DNA of 64,000 nt from Bradyrhizobium sp. 170 (GTDB taxonomy: Bacteria; Pseudomonadota; Alphaproteobacteria; Rhizobiales; Xanthobacteraceae). Under the pieces are notes generated by a model, which saw only the letters and a program-made list of their open reading frames with translations, searched no databases and was not told the DNA's origin. Below are positions 6,666 to 15,100 of the stretch, in pieces. The stretch spans positions 8,840,501 to 8,904,500 of the forward strand of contig NZ_CP064703.1 of assembly GCF_023101085.1 (NCBI RefSeq), in the 5' to 3' direction. A program made the position numbers and the translations under genes. How positions within the stretch are numbered: position 1 is the first letter of the stretch; each line of letters opens with the position of its first letter.

Positions 6666-8495
6666 CTACCGGCAGCTAAAGCTTGAAGCCTGCTTTGCAT
6701 CCCCGTTGCCGCTCCACGTCGTCCGCAGCGGATAGACGCAGACGGGATAGCTGACGCTGTTGTCGCGCGACGTCAGCAGGATTTCACCCGGCGCCGTGCC
6801 TTCCTCGACCCAGTCCACCAGTGCGGTGAAGAACTGGTCCTGCTCGCGCGTCGGCGTCTGGTTGGCATTGCCGGGCAGTTTCGGCAGCGGCACGGTGTCG
6901 TTCTTGCCACCGACCGTGTAGGCCCGGCCCTGCGAAGAGTGCGCCGAACCCGGCAGCAGGTACATCCGCATGAACTTCTGCACCTCGGCGTGTCCGCCCA
7001 TCGCCGCCACCACGCGCTCGTGATAATTGATGTTGCCGGCAGGCGGGATCGCGTCGTCGACCAGACCGGTATAGACGACGACCTTGCGGCCGAGCTCGCG
7101 CAGCTTCCCGAGATCGGCCTTGTCCGTGATGAGGTCGCTGAACAGCGTCGGCTGCAACGCGACGCCCTTGTTCACGGCGTCGGCGAGCCCGGCGTAATCC
7201 AGCTCCAGCCATTTGTTGCGCACATTGGTCGATGCGTTCGTGATCGGCGCGCCTGATGAGGTGCTGGCGTCGGGCGCGTAGCTGACATCCTGCAGCGCCA
7301 ACGCCACACCGTAGGCGGAAGCACTGGTGATCAGGGTACCGATGGCGGTGCTCTTGGTGAAGGTCCACCAGAGCTGGTTCTTGCCAAGCGATTTGCCGGA
7401 CCGCGCGTCGGCGCTTTGGGCAACGTCGAAACTTCCATCGCTGGTGGCGCCGTACCAGATCCTGTTCAGCGCGTTCGCCTCCTTGAGGCTCATGCAGACC
7501 GCGGCGTCGGCATTGCTTCCGGTCACACCCTCGCCGGCAACGCCGGCGCACAGCATGTCGGCGTCACGCGCGGGATTGTAGTCGCAGGCAAAGGGATCGA
7601 GCAGGAAACCAAGCCCCGCCTTGTCGCAGGCGGCAACCGCGCGCTTGTTGGCGGCGGCGACCTTGGCGGCGAAGGCTGTGGCCTCCGCCTTGTTCGCCGA
7701 GGTGAAGCCGAGTTCGGTCTTCATCACGATCTGCGGATAGAGTCCGGCCGTTCCGAATTTCGCGATGCTCAGCGCCGGCTGCGCGATCATGTAGCCGTCG
7801 TAGAGCTCCGGATATTCCTGCACGAGCTTCATGCCCTGCCGGCCGCCCTGCGAATGGCCGTCATAGTAGGCATATTTCGGCGCCTTGCCGTAATAGAGGT
7901 TGACCAGCGCTTTGGTCTTGACGGCCTGCTCGACCATGGCTCGCACCGAGAAATCACGCAGCGATTCCACGTTGACCTTGCCGTCGGACAGAAACGCGAA
8001 CGAGCCATCCTGGTACCAGGGCTGGCCCGCGTCCGTGGTGCCGGACGCGTAGCCGATATTGGCGTTGACGATGGCCGGCACCTTGCTGCCGATCTTGTCC
8101 GCATAACGATGGCCGCCGCCGACCCATCCGCCGCCGCCATAGTTGCGGATGCGCTCGTTCCAGTTGGCGTGCGTCGGCAGCCAGACCTCGATGCCGATAC
8201 CTTCGGAATAGGAGCGCGCATTCTTGTCCTTTTCCGCCGTGGCGCCGGGGCCGACCAGCAGCTTCACCAGACACAGATCGGCCGCCGCCGTCACCGGCTG
8301 TGGCGCATCGATCGCCTTCAATTCCTCACCCTTCTTCACCAGCCGAACCGCGACGACCGACGTATCGGCATCCGGGCGAAAGGCCGTCTTGATGCCGTCA
8401 TCGCAGGAAAGCGTATCGGCTAACGCCGGCGTCAGATGGCAGCAGGCGGCCAACAGCAGCGCCGCGGAGATATTCGTTCCTCGCGTGATCGACAT
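6666..8495 (-). CDS. Secreted tannase / feruloyl esterase family hydrolase
   Basis: A 609-residue protein with a Sec signal peptide (hydrophobic AALLLAACC, cleavage likely after ALA at about residue 26). The nucleophile elbow is DGHSQGGRQ with Ser215, the lid shows the usual DPFACDYNP calcium-loop-like segment, and LLPGSAHSSQG holds the likely catalytic histidine. Characterised family members have cysteines beside both the serine and the histidine (CS-D-HC); here these are His-Ser and His-Ser, so the active-site disulfide is missing. The family cleaves galloyl, feruloyl or caffeoyl esters in the periplasm or outside. With quinate/shikimate genes next door, chlorogenate-like or galloylquinate esters are plausible substrates (inference). 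It starts 36 bases after quiC ends. Confidence 0.87.
   Translation of the reverse strand: MSITRGTNISAALLLAACCHLTPALADTLSCDDGIKTAFRPDADTSVVAVRLVKKGEELKAIDAPQPVTAAADLCLVKLLVGPGATAEKDKNARSYSEGIGIEVWLPTHANWNERIRNYGGGGWVGGGHRYADKIGSKVPAIVNANIGYASGTTDAGQPWYQDGSFAFLSDGKVNVESLRDFSVRAMVEQAVKTKALVNLYYGKAPKYAYYDGHSQGGRQGMKLVQEYPELYDGYMIAQPALSIAKFGTAGLYPQIVMKTELGFTSANKAEATAFAAKVAAANKRAVAACDKAGLGFLLDPFACDYNPARDADMLCAGVAGEGVTGSNADAAVCMSLKEANALNRIWYGATSDGSFDVAQSADARSGKSLGKNQLWWTFTKSTAIGTLITSASAYGVALALQDVSYAPDASTSSGAPITNASTNVRNKWLELDYAGLADAVNKGVALQPTLFSDLITDKADLGKLRELGRKVVVYTGLVDDAIPPAGNINYHERVVAAMGGHAEVQKFMRMYLLPGSAHSSQGRAYTVGGKNDTVPLPKLPGNANQTPTREQDQFFTALVDWVEEGTAPGEILLTSRDNSVSYPVCVYPLRTTWSGNGDAKQASSFSCR
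6667..6749. repeat. Direct repeat B2: in-place tannase 3' end
   Basis: The last ~27 codons of the tannase-family gene, also found as a non-coding copy at 4788-4870 (78 of 83 identical). Recombination between the two would delete the flavoprotein gene and the epimerase fragment. Confidence 0.9.
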
Positions 8496-8531
8496 CGTTT
8501 CACTTCCCTTTTGGTTTTCTTGTTGTGCAAG

Positions 8532-10403
8532 TCAGGCCCTGGGCATGGTCAGCGGCCGCGATTCCCGGGTTTGGGCCGCGAGCCTGATCGCGGCGTTGGC
8601 GGCGCCGAAGCCGTGATAGTTGCGCCGTTCGACGATCTCGAAGAAGAACCGCTCGTCGAAGGCGTGGGTGTAGACCTGGAAGAACTCGCCGTCGCCTTCG
8701 CGGTCGTAGAGAATCTGGTTGTCGCGAAGCGCGGTCATGGTCGCGGCGTCGAGGCCGTATTTGGCTTCGATGTCGTCGTAGTAATTGTCGGGGATCTTCA
8801 GGAAGTCCGCGCCGCGCGCGCGCATGTCGGCAACCGCAGCGAAGATATCGCGGCAGGAGAACGCGACGTGCTGCACGCCGGAGCCGAAGAATTCGTGGAT
8901 GAAACGGGCCGACAGCGTGCGGGTGGCCGACGAACCGTTGAGCACCACGCGCAGGCTCTGATTGCCATTGATCAGCGCCTGGCTCTGCACGAGGCCAACC
9001 GGGTCCGCGATCTCCATCTGCGGCAGGCGCTCCAGATCGAGAATGCCGGTATAGAACAACAGCCACGACAGCATCTCATCATAAGGCATCGACTGCGAGA
9101 TGTGATCAACGGCATCGAGCCGATCGGTCGCCGCATCGCTGCGCAGCAGATCGAAATCGAGGTCCCAGTTCTTGCCGGCCTGTTCCAGGAAATACAGCAG
9201 GCTGCCGCCGACGCCGCGGATTGCCGGAATCTCGAGTTCGCCTGGCCCGACCGGCTGGTAGAAGGTCCGCGCCTGAAGCGCCTCCGCCCGCGCCATGGTC
9301 CTGCCGGCGTCATCCACATCAATGGCGATGGCGCAGACGCCGGGGCCGTGCGCGACAAAGTGCGAATGCGCGAAGCCATCAGGCTCGCAATTGATCACGA
9401 GATCAATATGGCCCTGCGACCAGCGTTCGACATCCTTGCTGCGATGAGCGCCGGTCTTGCGAAAGCCGAGTTGGCCGAACAGCGCGGCGAGGTCGCTGGC
9501 CTTCTCTTCACTGACGGCGAACTCGATGAAGCCGACGCCGCGGCTGCGAGCCTTCGGCTGCAGCGGCATCGCAGGAGCTCCGGACGCGGCGCCGCGGACG
9601 TCATCCTCGAGCAGAATCAGGGAGCGCAGCCCGTCGGTCGCCGTACGGACTGCAGAGCCGGCGCGAAACTGGTCGTTGAATATTTCCAGCGACAGCGGCC
9701 CCGCATAGCCGGTGGCGAGCACGGCTTCCACGAACTGCGCGACCGGCAGGTCGCCCTGGCCCGGGAAGCAGCGGAAATGCCGGCTCCAGGACAGCACGTC
9801 GAGGCCGAGTTTCGGCGCGTCGGCCAGTTGCAGCAGAAATATCTTGTCGGCCGGGATCGATTGGATCGGCAGCGTCGGAAACGATGGCGCCAGCGCATGA
9901 AAACTGTCGAGAATGATGCCGATCGACTTGTGATCGGCGCGCCGTACGATTTCCCAGGCATCGCGATAATCGTTGACGTGACGCCCCCAGGCGAGCGCCT
10001 CATAGCCGACGCGCAATCCGCGCGCGGCGGCCCGGTCACCCAGTTCGCGGAAATCGGCAGCCGCGCGGTCGATGCCGCCGAGCGAGGCCGGCGAAATATT
10101 GCTGCAGATCAGCATCAGATCGGTCTGCAATTCCTGCATCAGGTCAAACTTGCGTTCGGCGCGCGCAAAATTGCGGGTACGCTGCGGCTCCGGCATGCCT
10201 TCGAAGTCACGGAATGGCTGGAACGCGCAGATCGAGAGCCCGAGATCCCGGCACATCTGACCGACGTCGCGCGGGCTGCCGCTGAACGAAAGCAGGTCGT
10301 TCTCAAAAATCTCGACGGCATCGAAGCCGGCCGCGGCGATCGCGCGCAGCTTTTCATCGAGCGCGCCGCTCAGCGAAACCGTGGCGATCGAGCGCTTGTT
10401 CAT
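8532..10403 (-). CDS. quiC: 3-dehydroshikimate dehydratase, QuiC type (TIM barrel fused to HPPD-like domain)
   Basis: A 623-residue two-domain protein. Residues 1-285 form an AP-endonuclease-like barrel with likely metal ligands Glu135 (GYEALAW), Asp166 (LDSFH), Gln192 (LQLAD) and Glu240 (SLEIFN), the pattern of bacterial QuiC1 dehydratases. Residues 290-620 are a 4-hydroxyphenylpyruvate-dioxygenase-like VOC domain that keeps metal-ligand-like VDH, VQHVAF and FFEIVERR. The barrel converts 3-dehydroshikimate to protocatechuate; the role of the second domain is unclear in the family. Its ATG overlaps the livF stop (ATGA), which ties it to the importer operon and points to imported quinate/shikimate as its source. 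Confidence 0.9.
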   Translation of the reverse strand: MNKRSIATVSLSGALDEKLRAIAAAGFDAVEIFENDLLSFSGSPRDVGQMCRDLGLSICAFQPFRDFEGMPEPQRTRNFARAERKFDLMQELQTDLMLICSNISPASLGGIDRAAADFRELGDRAAARGLRVGYEALAWGRHVNDYRDAWEIVRRADHKSIGIILDSFHALAPSFPTLPIQSIPADKIFLLQLADAPKLGLDVLSWSRHFRCFPGQGDLPVAQFVEAVLATGYAGPLSLEIFNDQFRAGSAVRTATDGLRSLILLEDDVRGAASGAPAMPLQPKARSRGVGFIEFAVSEEKASDLAALFGQLGFRKTGAHRSKDVERWSQGHIDLVINCEPDGFAHSHFVAHGPGVCAIAIDVDDAGRTMARAEALQARTFYQPVGPGELEIPAIRGVGGSLLYFLEQAGKNWDLDFDLLRSDAATDRLDAVDHISQSMPYDEMLSWLLFYTGILDLERLPQMEIADPVGLVQSQALINGNQSLRVVLNGSSATRTLSARFIHEFFGSGVQHVAFSCRDIFAAVADMRARGADFLKIPDNYYDDIEAKYGLDAATMTALRDNQILYDREGDGEFFQVYTHAFDERFFFEIVERRNYHGFGAANAAIRLAAQTRESRPLTMPRA

Positions 10404-11140
10404 GCGGCCGTCTCCGTCATGGCACCGCCCAGGAACAATTGCCCGATGCGGGGATCGTTCAGCACGCGCTGCGCGGTGTCGACGAGTCGGGTCTGGCCGA
10501 GTTCGAGCACGATGCCGTAATCGGAAATCTCCAGCGCGGAGCGGGCGTTCTGTTCGATCATCAGAATCGATACGCCGCGGTCGCGAAGATCTTTCAGAAT
10601 GTTGAAGGTCTGCTGCACCATCAGCGGCGAAAGCCCGATTGAAGGCTCATCGATCAGCACCAGTTGCGGATTGAGCAGCAGGCCGCGGGCGACTTCGAGC
10701 TGCTTCTGCTCGCCGCCCGACAGCGTCGACGCCTGCTGCGTCGCCTTCGTGCGCAGCACCGGGAATTTGTCGAGCGCCGCCTCGATCCGCTCAGGCAGGT
10801 CGGTGATGTCCCGTCCCGCCACGACAGCGCCGAGCTGGATGTTATCGCGCACCGACAGCTCAGGGAAAATATTGCGGCCCTGCGGCACATAGCAGATGCC
10901 TGATGTCAGCAACTCGCGCTGGCTTTGCCCGGTGACGTCACGTCCCTTGAATACGACCCTGCCTTCGCGCAGCTTCAACAGGCCGAAGATCGCCTTGAAC
11001 ACGGTGGATTTTCCCGCGCCGTTCGGCCCGATCACGGTGGTGATGGAGCCTGCCGGCACCGAAAAGCTGGTGCCGTTGAGGATCGTCATCTTGCCGTAGC
11101 CGCCGACGAGGCCTTGAACATCCAGGATGGTATCGCTCAT
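10400..11140 (-). CDS. livF: Branched-chain-type ABC importer ATPase (LivF)
   Basis: A 246-residue ATPase with Walker A GPNGAGKST, signature LSGGEQKQLEVARGL and Walker B LVLIDEPS, plus the LivF-type C-terminus SDYGIVLELGQTRL. The start is ATG at 11140, 11 bases after livG, although the frame stays open further upstream. It energises the importer together with LivG. Genetic context suggests a hydroaromatic acid as cargo rather than an amino acid. Confidence 0.92.
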   Translation of the reverse strand: MSDTILDVQGLVGGYGKMTILNGTSFSVPAGSITTVIGPNGAGKSTVFKAIFGLLKLREGRVVFKGRDVTGQSQRELLTSGICYVPQGRNIFPELSVRDNIQLGAVVAGRDITDLPERIEAALDKFPVLRTKATQQASTLSGGEQKQLEVARGLLLNPQLVLIDEPSIGLSPLMVQQTFNILKDLRDRGVSILMIEQNARSALEISDYGIVLELGQTRLVDTAQRVLNDPRIGQLFLGGAMTETAA

Positions 11141-11151
11141 GGATCGATCCC

Positions 11152-11895
11152 TCAGTGGCCGAGATAGGCTTCGATGACGGCGGGGTTGGCGCGCACTTCG
11201 GCCGGTGTGCCCATCGCCAGCAGCTTGCCTTCCGCCATCACCATCACGCGGGTGCACAGCGACATCACGAATTCCATGTTGTGCTCGATGACGACGAAGG
11301 TGGCGCGCTTCTCGCGGTTGATCGCCGCCAGCCGCTCCTTGAGATCGCCGAGCATGGTGAGGTTGACGCCGCCGGCGGGCTCATCGAGCAGCACCAGCCG
11401 CGGCCCGCCCATGAACGCCATGGCGGCATCGAGCAGTTTTTGCTGGCCATAGGACAGGCCGCCGGCGGCTTCGGTCGCGAGGTGATCGAGTTTGAAGAAG
11501 CCGATCATCTGGTCGGCCGCCGCTGATAATCCGGCGTCGGAGGGGCCGAACAGCCGCGACACCATGTTGCCCTGATGCTCCTGCCCGGCGAGGATCAGGT
11601 TCTCCCGCACCGACAGTTTTGGAAACACCTGCAGCAGCTGGAAGGTGCGGCTGACACCGAGACGATTCAATTCGGACGGCCGCAATCCAGTGACGACCTT
11701 GCCGTCAACCTTGACCTCGCCATCGGTAGGCGTGAGCTGGCCAAGGATGCAGTTGAACAGCGTGGACTTGCCGCAGCCGTTCGGGCCGATCAGGCCGAGG
11801 ATCTCCCCCTCCTGCACGTCGAAGCTGACGCCATCGACCGCCTTGATGCCGCCAAAGCTCTTCTTGATGTCGCTGACTTCGAGGACCGCGGTCAT
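11152..11895 (-). CDS. livG: Branched-chain-type ABC importer ATPase (LivG)
   Basis: A 247-residue ATPase with Walker A GPNGCGKST, signature LSYGQQKLLDAAMA and Walker B LVLLDEPAGGVN, the AGGVN form being usual for LivG. The ATG at 11895 overlaps the end of livM by four bases (ATGA). It is the second ATPase of the heterodimer in the HAAT importer family. Confidence 0.92.
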   Translation of the reverse strand: MTAVLEVSDIKKSFGGIKAVDGVSFDVQEGEILGLIGPNGCGKSTLFNCILGQLTPTDGEVKVDGKVVTGLRPSELNRLGVSRTFQLLQVFPKLSVRENLILAGQEHQGNMVSRLFGPSDAGLSAAADQMIGFFKLDHLATEAAGGLSYGQQKLLDAAMAFMGGPRLVLLDEPAGGVNLTMLGDLKERLAAINREKRATFVVIEHNMEFVMSLCTRVMVMAEGKLLAMGTPAEVRANPAVIEAYLGH

Positions 11896-12890
11896 GGCGC
11901 CGTCTCCAGCCGGGATTTGGCGACCGCGCGCAGCGCCGATGCCGTCTTGGTGCGGCGCTCGGTCAGATAACGGTCGAGAATGCCGAGGATGCCGGTTGGC
12001 GAGTAAATCAGCAGCAGCATCACGGCGACCGCGTAGAGCATCAGGTAATAGCCTTGCGTGAAGCGCAGCCACTCCGGCAGCAGCACCGCGATCATGGCGC
12101 CCAGGAACGGCCCGAAGAAGAATCCGGAGCCGCCGACGATCACCATCATCAACAGATCGAGCGAGAGCGAGAGGTTGAAGGGAACCGGATCGATATATTG
12201 CGTCAGCGGCGCATAGAGCGTTCCGGCGACGCCGCCGAGCGCCGATCCGATCGCGAACGCCATCAGCGTGTAGCGCCGCGTATCGATGCCGAGCGACAGC
12301 GCCCGGACCGGATTTTCACGCAGCGCCACGAAGGCGCGGCCCCAGGGCGAGCGGATCAGCCACCACATCGCCAGCGAGACGAGCGCGAGTGAGCCAAGGC
12401 AGAAATAATAGAACGGCAGCGGCCGGTTGGTGGCGAAGCCCATAACATTGGGCCGCGGAATGTTGGAGATGCCGTAGATGCCCTTGGTGAGCCAGTCCTC
12501 GTTGCGGAACACCAGGAAGGCGAGCGTCGAGAATGCCAGCGTGACGAAGGCAAGGTAGTGATGCTGCACGCGCAGCGCCGGGTAACCCAGGATCCAGCCG
12601 ATCGCAAAGCACAGCACGATGGCGACGCCCAATGCGGCAACCAGCGGCAAGCCCTGCGCGGTCATGATCGCCGCCGCATAGGCGCCGATGCCGACGAACG
12701 CGCCCTGCGCCAGCGAGACCTGGCCGGCATATCCCAGTGTCAGGTTCAATCCCATCGCCGCGATCGTCATCACTGCCCACTGGCTCAGGATGTAGAGGCC
12801 GTAGCGGTTGAAGTTCATCGGCACGATGATCAGGGCCGCGATGACGGCGATGCCAAGCGCGATGCGCAGATATTTTCCCGTTGCGGTCAT
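11892..12890 (-). CDS. livM: Branched-chain-type ABC importer permease (LivM)
   Basis: A 332-residue polytopic permease. The conserved MGLNLTLGYAGQVSLAQGAF stretch and the ATPase-contact region with RSPWGRAFVALRENPVRA are clear. The C-terminus is a basic tail after the last helix. It overlaps livH and livG by four bases on each side, so translation is coupled. Confidence 0.92.
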   Translation of the reverse strand: MTATGKYLRIALGIAVIAALIIVPMNFNRYGLYILSQWAVMTIAAMGLNLTLGYAGQVSLAQGAFVGIGAYAAAIMTAQGLPLVAALGVAIVLCFAIGWILGYPALRVQHHYLAFVTLAFSTLAFLVFRNEDWLTKGIYGISNIPRPNVMGFATNRPLPFYYFCLGSLALVSLAMWWLIRSPWGRAFVALRENPVRALSLGIDTRRYTLMAFAIGSALGGVAGTLYAPLTQYIDPVPFNLSLSLDLLMMVIVGGSGFFFGPFLGAMIAVLLPEWLRFTQGYYLMLYAVAVMLLLIYSPTGILGILDRYLTERRTKTASALRAVAKSRLETAP

Positions 12891-13762
12891 ACCGTGCGCT
12901 CCTCGGGCCGGCCGAGCAGTCCCTGCGGACGGAACAGGATGATGACAATCAGGAGGATCAGCGGCACGGCGGCGCGGTACTGCGTCGACACATAGGCGGC
13001 AGCGAGATTGTCCACCACGCCGATCAAAAGCCCGCCGGCGATGGCGCCGCGCACCTGGTTAAAGCCACCGACGATCGCCGCGATGAACGCCGCCTGCCCG
13101 AGCACTTCGCCGGAGGAGAATTTGGCGAGATAGATCGGCGTGATCAGGAGCGAGGCCAGCGCCACCAGAAACGCGTTGATCAGGAACGTCATCAGGATCA
13201 TGCGTTCGACCGGCACGCCGATGATGCGGGCGACCGTCGGGTTCTGCGCGGTCGCCTGCATCTGATGGCCGATCGAGGTGCGGTTCAGCAGCGCAGTCAG
13301 GCCAATCACCACCGCAATCGCAAGCGCGAGCACACCGAGACTCTGCAACGAGACCACCCGGCCAAGGATCGAAACGTCACCGGCCGGCACGATGGAAGGG
13401 AAGGGCGACGCCTCCGCGCTGAAGAACTGCTTCACCGCCTCCTTCATGCCGATCGCCAGCGCCATGGTCGCGATCGCCAGCGGCAGCACACCGTGGCGCA
13501 GCATCGGGTCGACCAGCAGCAGCTTGAAGCCGAGCCCGAGCAGCAGCAGCGACAGCAGGATGCCGAGAATGATCGCGAGCCAGAACGGCGCCCCCACATG
13601 CATCACCGCCAGCATCAGGAACGCCGGCAGCATCACGAATTCGCCCTGCGCGAAATTGATGGTTTGCGATGTCTGCCACAGCAGCGTGAAACCGACCGCG
13701 ACGAGGGCATAGATCGCCCCGGTCGCAAGGCCTGCCACGAGCAGATCGAGCAGATTGGACAT
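12887..13762 (-). CDS. livH: Branched-chain-type ABC importer permease (LivH)
   Basis: A 291-residue permease with about eight helices and the LivH signatures GAIYALVAVGFTLLWQTSQT, INFAQGEFVML, and MQATAQNPTVARIIGVPVER at the ATPase contact loop. The start ATG at 13762 follows GGGAGGAG; the frame extends a further seven codons upstream without support. Confidence 0.92.
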   Translation of the reverse strand: MSNLLDLLVAGLATGAIYALVAVGFTLLWQTSQTINFAQGEFVMLPAFLMLAVMHVGAPFWLAIILGILLSLLLLGLGFKLLLVDPMLRHGVLPLAIATMALAIGMKEAVKQFFSAEASPFPSIVPAGDVSILGRVVSLQSLGVLALAIAVVIGLTALLNRTSIGHQMQATAQNPTVARIIGVPVERMILMTFLINAFLVALASLLITPIYLAKFSSGEVLGQAAFIAAIVGGFNQVRGAIAGGLLIGVVDNLAAAYVSTQYRAAVPLILLIVIILFRPQGLLGRPEERTV

Positions 13763-13819
13763 GCTCCTCCCCTCACCCGTCACATGCGGACGGCGTCAAT
13801 CGTTTCATCATGCTGATCT

Positions 13820-13847
13820 CGGGGCGCACGTTCGCGCGCACGCCCCG
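13820..13847. terminator. Stem-loop between binding-protein and permease genes
   Basis: Arms CGGGGCG (13820-13826) and CGCCCCG (13841-13847) form a GC-rich hairpin just after the binding-protein stop. There is no T-run, so it is more likely a partial terminator or an mRNA-stabilising hairpin that keeps the binding protein more abundant than the membrane parts, as often seen in such operons. Confidence 0.45.
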
Positions 13848-13854
13848 TCGCGGC

Positions 13855-14991
13855 TCAGTTCAGTTTCGGCAGCACCTGCTTGACGACCTGCTTGCCGTCG
13901 ACGATCTCGACCAGGAAGCCCTGGCGATCGATGTCGCCCTTCTCGTCGAAGGTCACATCCATCAGGATGCCGGGCTCGCTCGCGGCCTTGATGGTGAGGC
14001 CGTGCAGATTGTCGGCGAACGCCTTGGCGTCGACCTTGCCCATCTTCTCGGTGGTGGCCTTGATCATGTAGATCGCGAGGTAGCCCTTCAGCCCGTTATG
14101 ATCGGGGACGTAATTGTACTTCTTGACGAACTTCTCCCGGAACGCCTTGACCAGATCGACCGGTGCATCGGTCGTAAGACCGACATGGCCGCGCGCGCCG
14201 TTCGCGGCATCGCCGGCGAGTTCGACGACCTTCTGGCCGACCAGCGTCGTCTCGCCCATCAGCGGCACGGTGATCGCCTGACGCTTCAGCTCCTTGAGCA
14301 TCCGCGCGCTTTCTTCCTCGTTGACATAGACGAACACCGCATCGGGCGCCGCAGCCTTGATCTTGCTGACGTCGGCGGCGAAGTCGGCCTGCCCTGCTTC
14401 GGTGGAAATATCCGCGGCGACCTTGATGCTGTACTTGGCGAATTCCTTGGTGATGACGTCGCGGCCGCCCTTGCCGAAATCGTTGTTGACCCAGACGATC
14501 GCGACCGATTTCGCCTTCAGCTCGTCGTTGATGTATTTGGCGACCTTCGGCATCGAGGATTGCTGGCCGAACGAGGTGCGGAACAGAAACTTGTTGCCGC
14601 CTTGCGTCAGTTCGGCCGCTTCGCCACCCATGATCTGCGCGATGCCGGCTTCGGCTGCGAGCGGCGACGTGACCTTGACGGACCCGGAATAGCCGGGCCC
14701 AAGCAGGACGTAGGGCTCATTGTCGAGCGCCTTCTGCACCTGCGCGCGCGCAACGCCGGGGTTCGATTGCGAATCCGCATGCGTGACCTCGAGCTTGCGG
14801 CCGAGAACGCCACCCTTGGCGTTGATCTCCTCGATCGCGAGGTCGATGCCGTTCTTCCAGTTGGTGCCGACGGTGGCGCCGCCGCCGGACAGTTCGGCGA
14901 CGTTGGCGAGCTTGATCGGGCCGCCTTGCGCGAACGCGGCTGCGGCCGACACGGTGGCAAGCAGGAGTCCTGCGAAAATTCCAGATCTCAT
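13855..14991 (-). CDS. Periplasmic substrate-binding protein of the HAAT importer
   Basis: A 378-residue Leu/Ile/Val-type binding protein (peripla_BP_6). The signal peptide MRSGIFAGLLLATVSAAAAFA is followed by the mature KLANVAELSGGGATVGTNW. The ATG at 14991 is preferred because AGGGG lies six bases upstream; an ATG two codons earlier is also possible. It is the first gene of the transport cluster and lies between the shikimate dehydrogenase gene and livH. Position implies it captures quinate, shikimate or a related acid; ligand specificity cannot be read from sequence. Confidence 0.9.
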   Translation of the reverse strand: MRSGIFAGLLLATVSAAAAFAQGGPIKLANVAELSGGGATVGTNWKNGIDLAIEEINAKGGVLGRKLEVTHADSQSNPGVARAQVQKALDNEPYVLLGPGYSGSVKVTSPLAAEAGIAQIMGGEAAELTQGGNKFLFRTSFGQQSSMPKVAKYINDELKAKSVAIVWVNNDFGKGGRDVITKEFAKYSIKVAADISTEAGQADFAADVSKIKAAAPDAVFVYVNEEESARMLKELKRQAITVPLMGETTLVGQKVVELAGDAANGARGHVGLTTDAPVDLVKAFREKFVKKYNYVPDHNGLKGYLAIYMIKATTEKMGKVDAKAFADNLHGLTIKAASEPGILMDVTFDEKGDIDRQGFLVEIVDGKQVVKQVLPKLN

Positions 14992-15050
14992 TTCCATCCC
15001 CTCTTCTCGTTAAAACAAGCGGCCTTGTGACCGGCCGCGTTCTTTGATTT

Positions 15051-15100
15051 GAGCATGATTTTTTCGGAAAACCGGTACCCACTTTTCCGGATCATGCTCT
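15051..15100. repeat. Intergenic palindrome around ACCGGTACCCACTTTTCCGG
   Basis: Arms GAGCATGAT (15051-15059) and ATCATGCTC (15091-15099), with inner arms CGGAAAA and TTTTCCG. It is a family of palindromes common between Bradyrhizobium genes and shares the core ACCGGTACCCACTT with 21248-21291. It sits between the dehydrogenase stop and the binding-protein gene. Confidence 0.8.

Noticed and set aside
3446..6749. Insertion sequence as cause of the duplications
   Set aside because: No transposase, terminal inverted repeats or short target duplications are seen; the repeats are pieces of neighbouring genes.
8436..10520. 694-codon plus-strand frame
   Set aside because: Antisense to quiC, rich in Arg/Ala/Asp with no domain.
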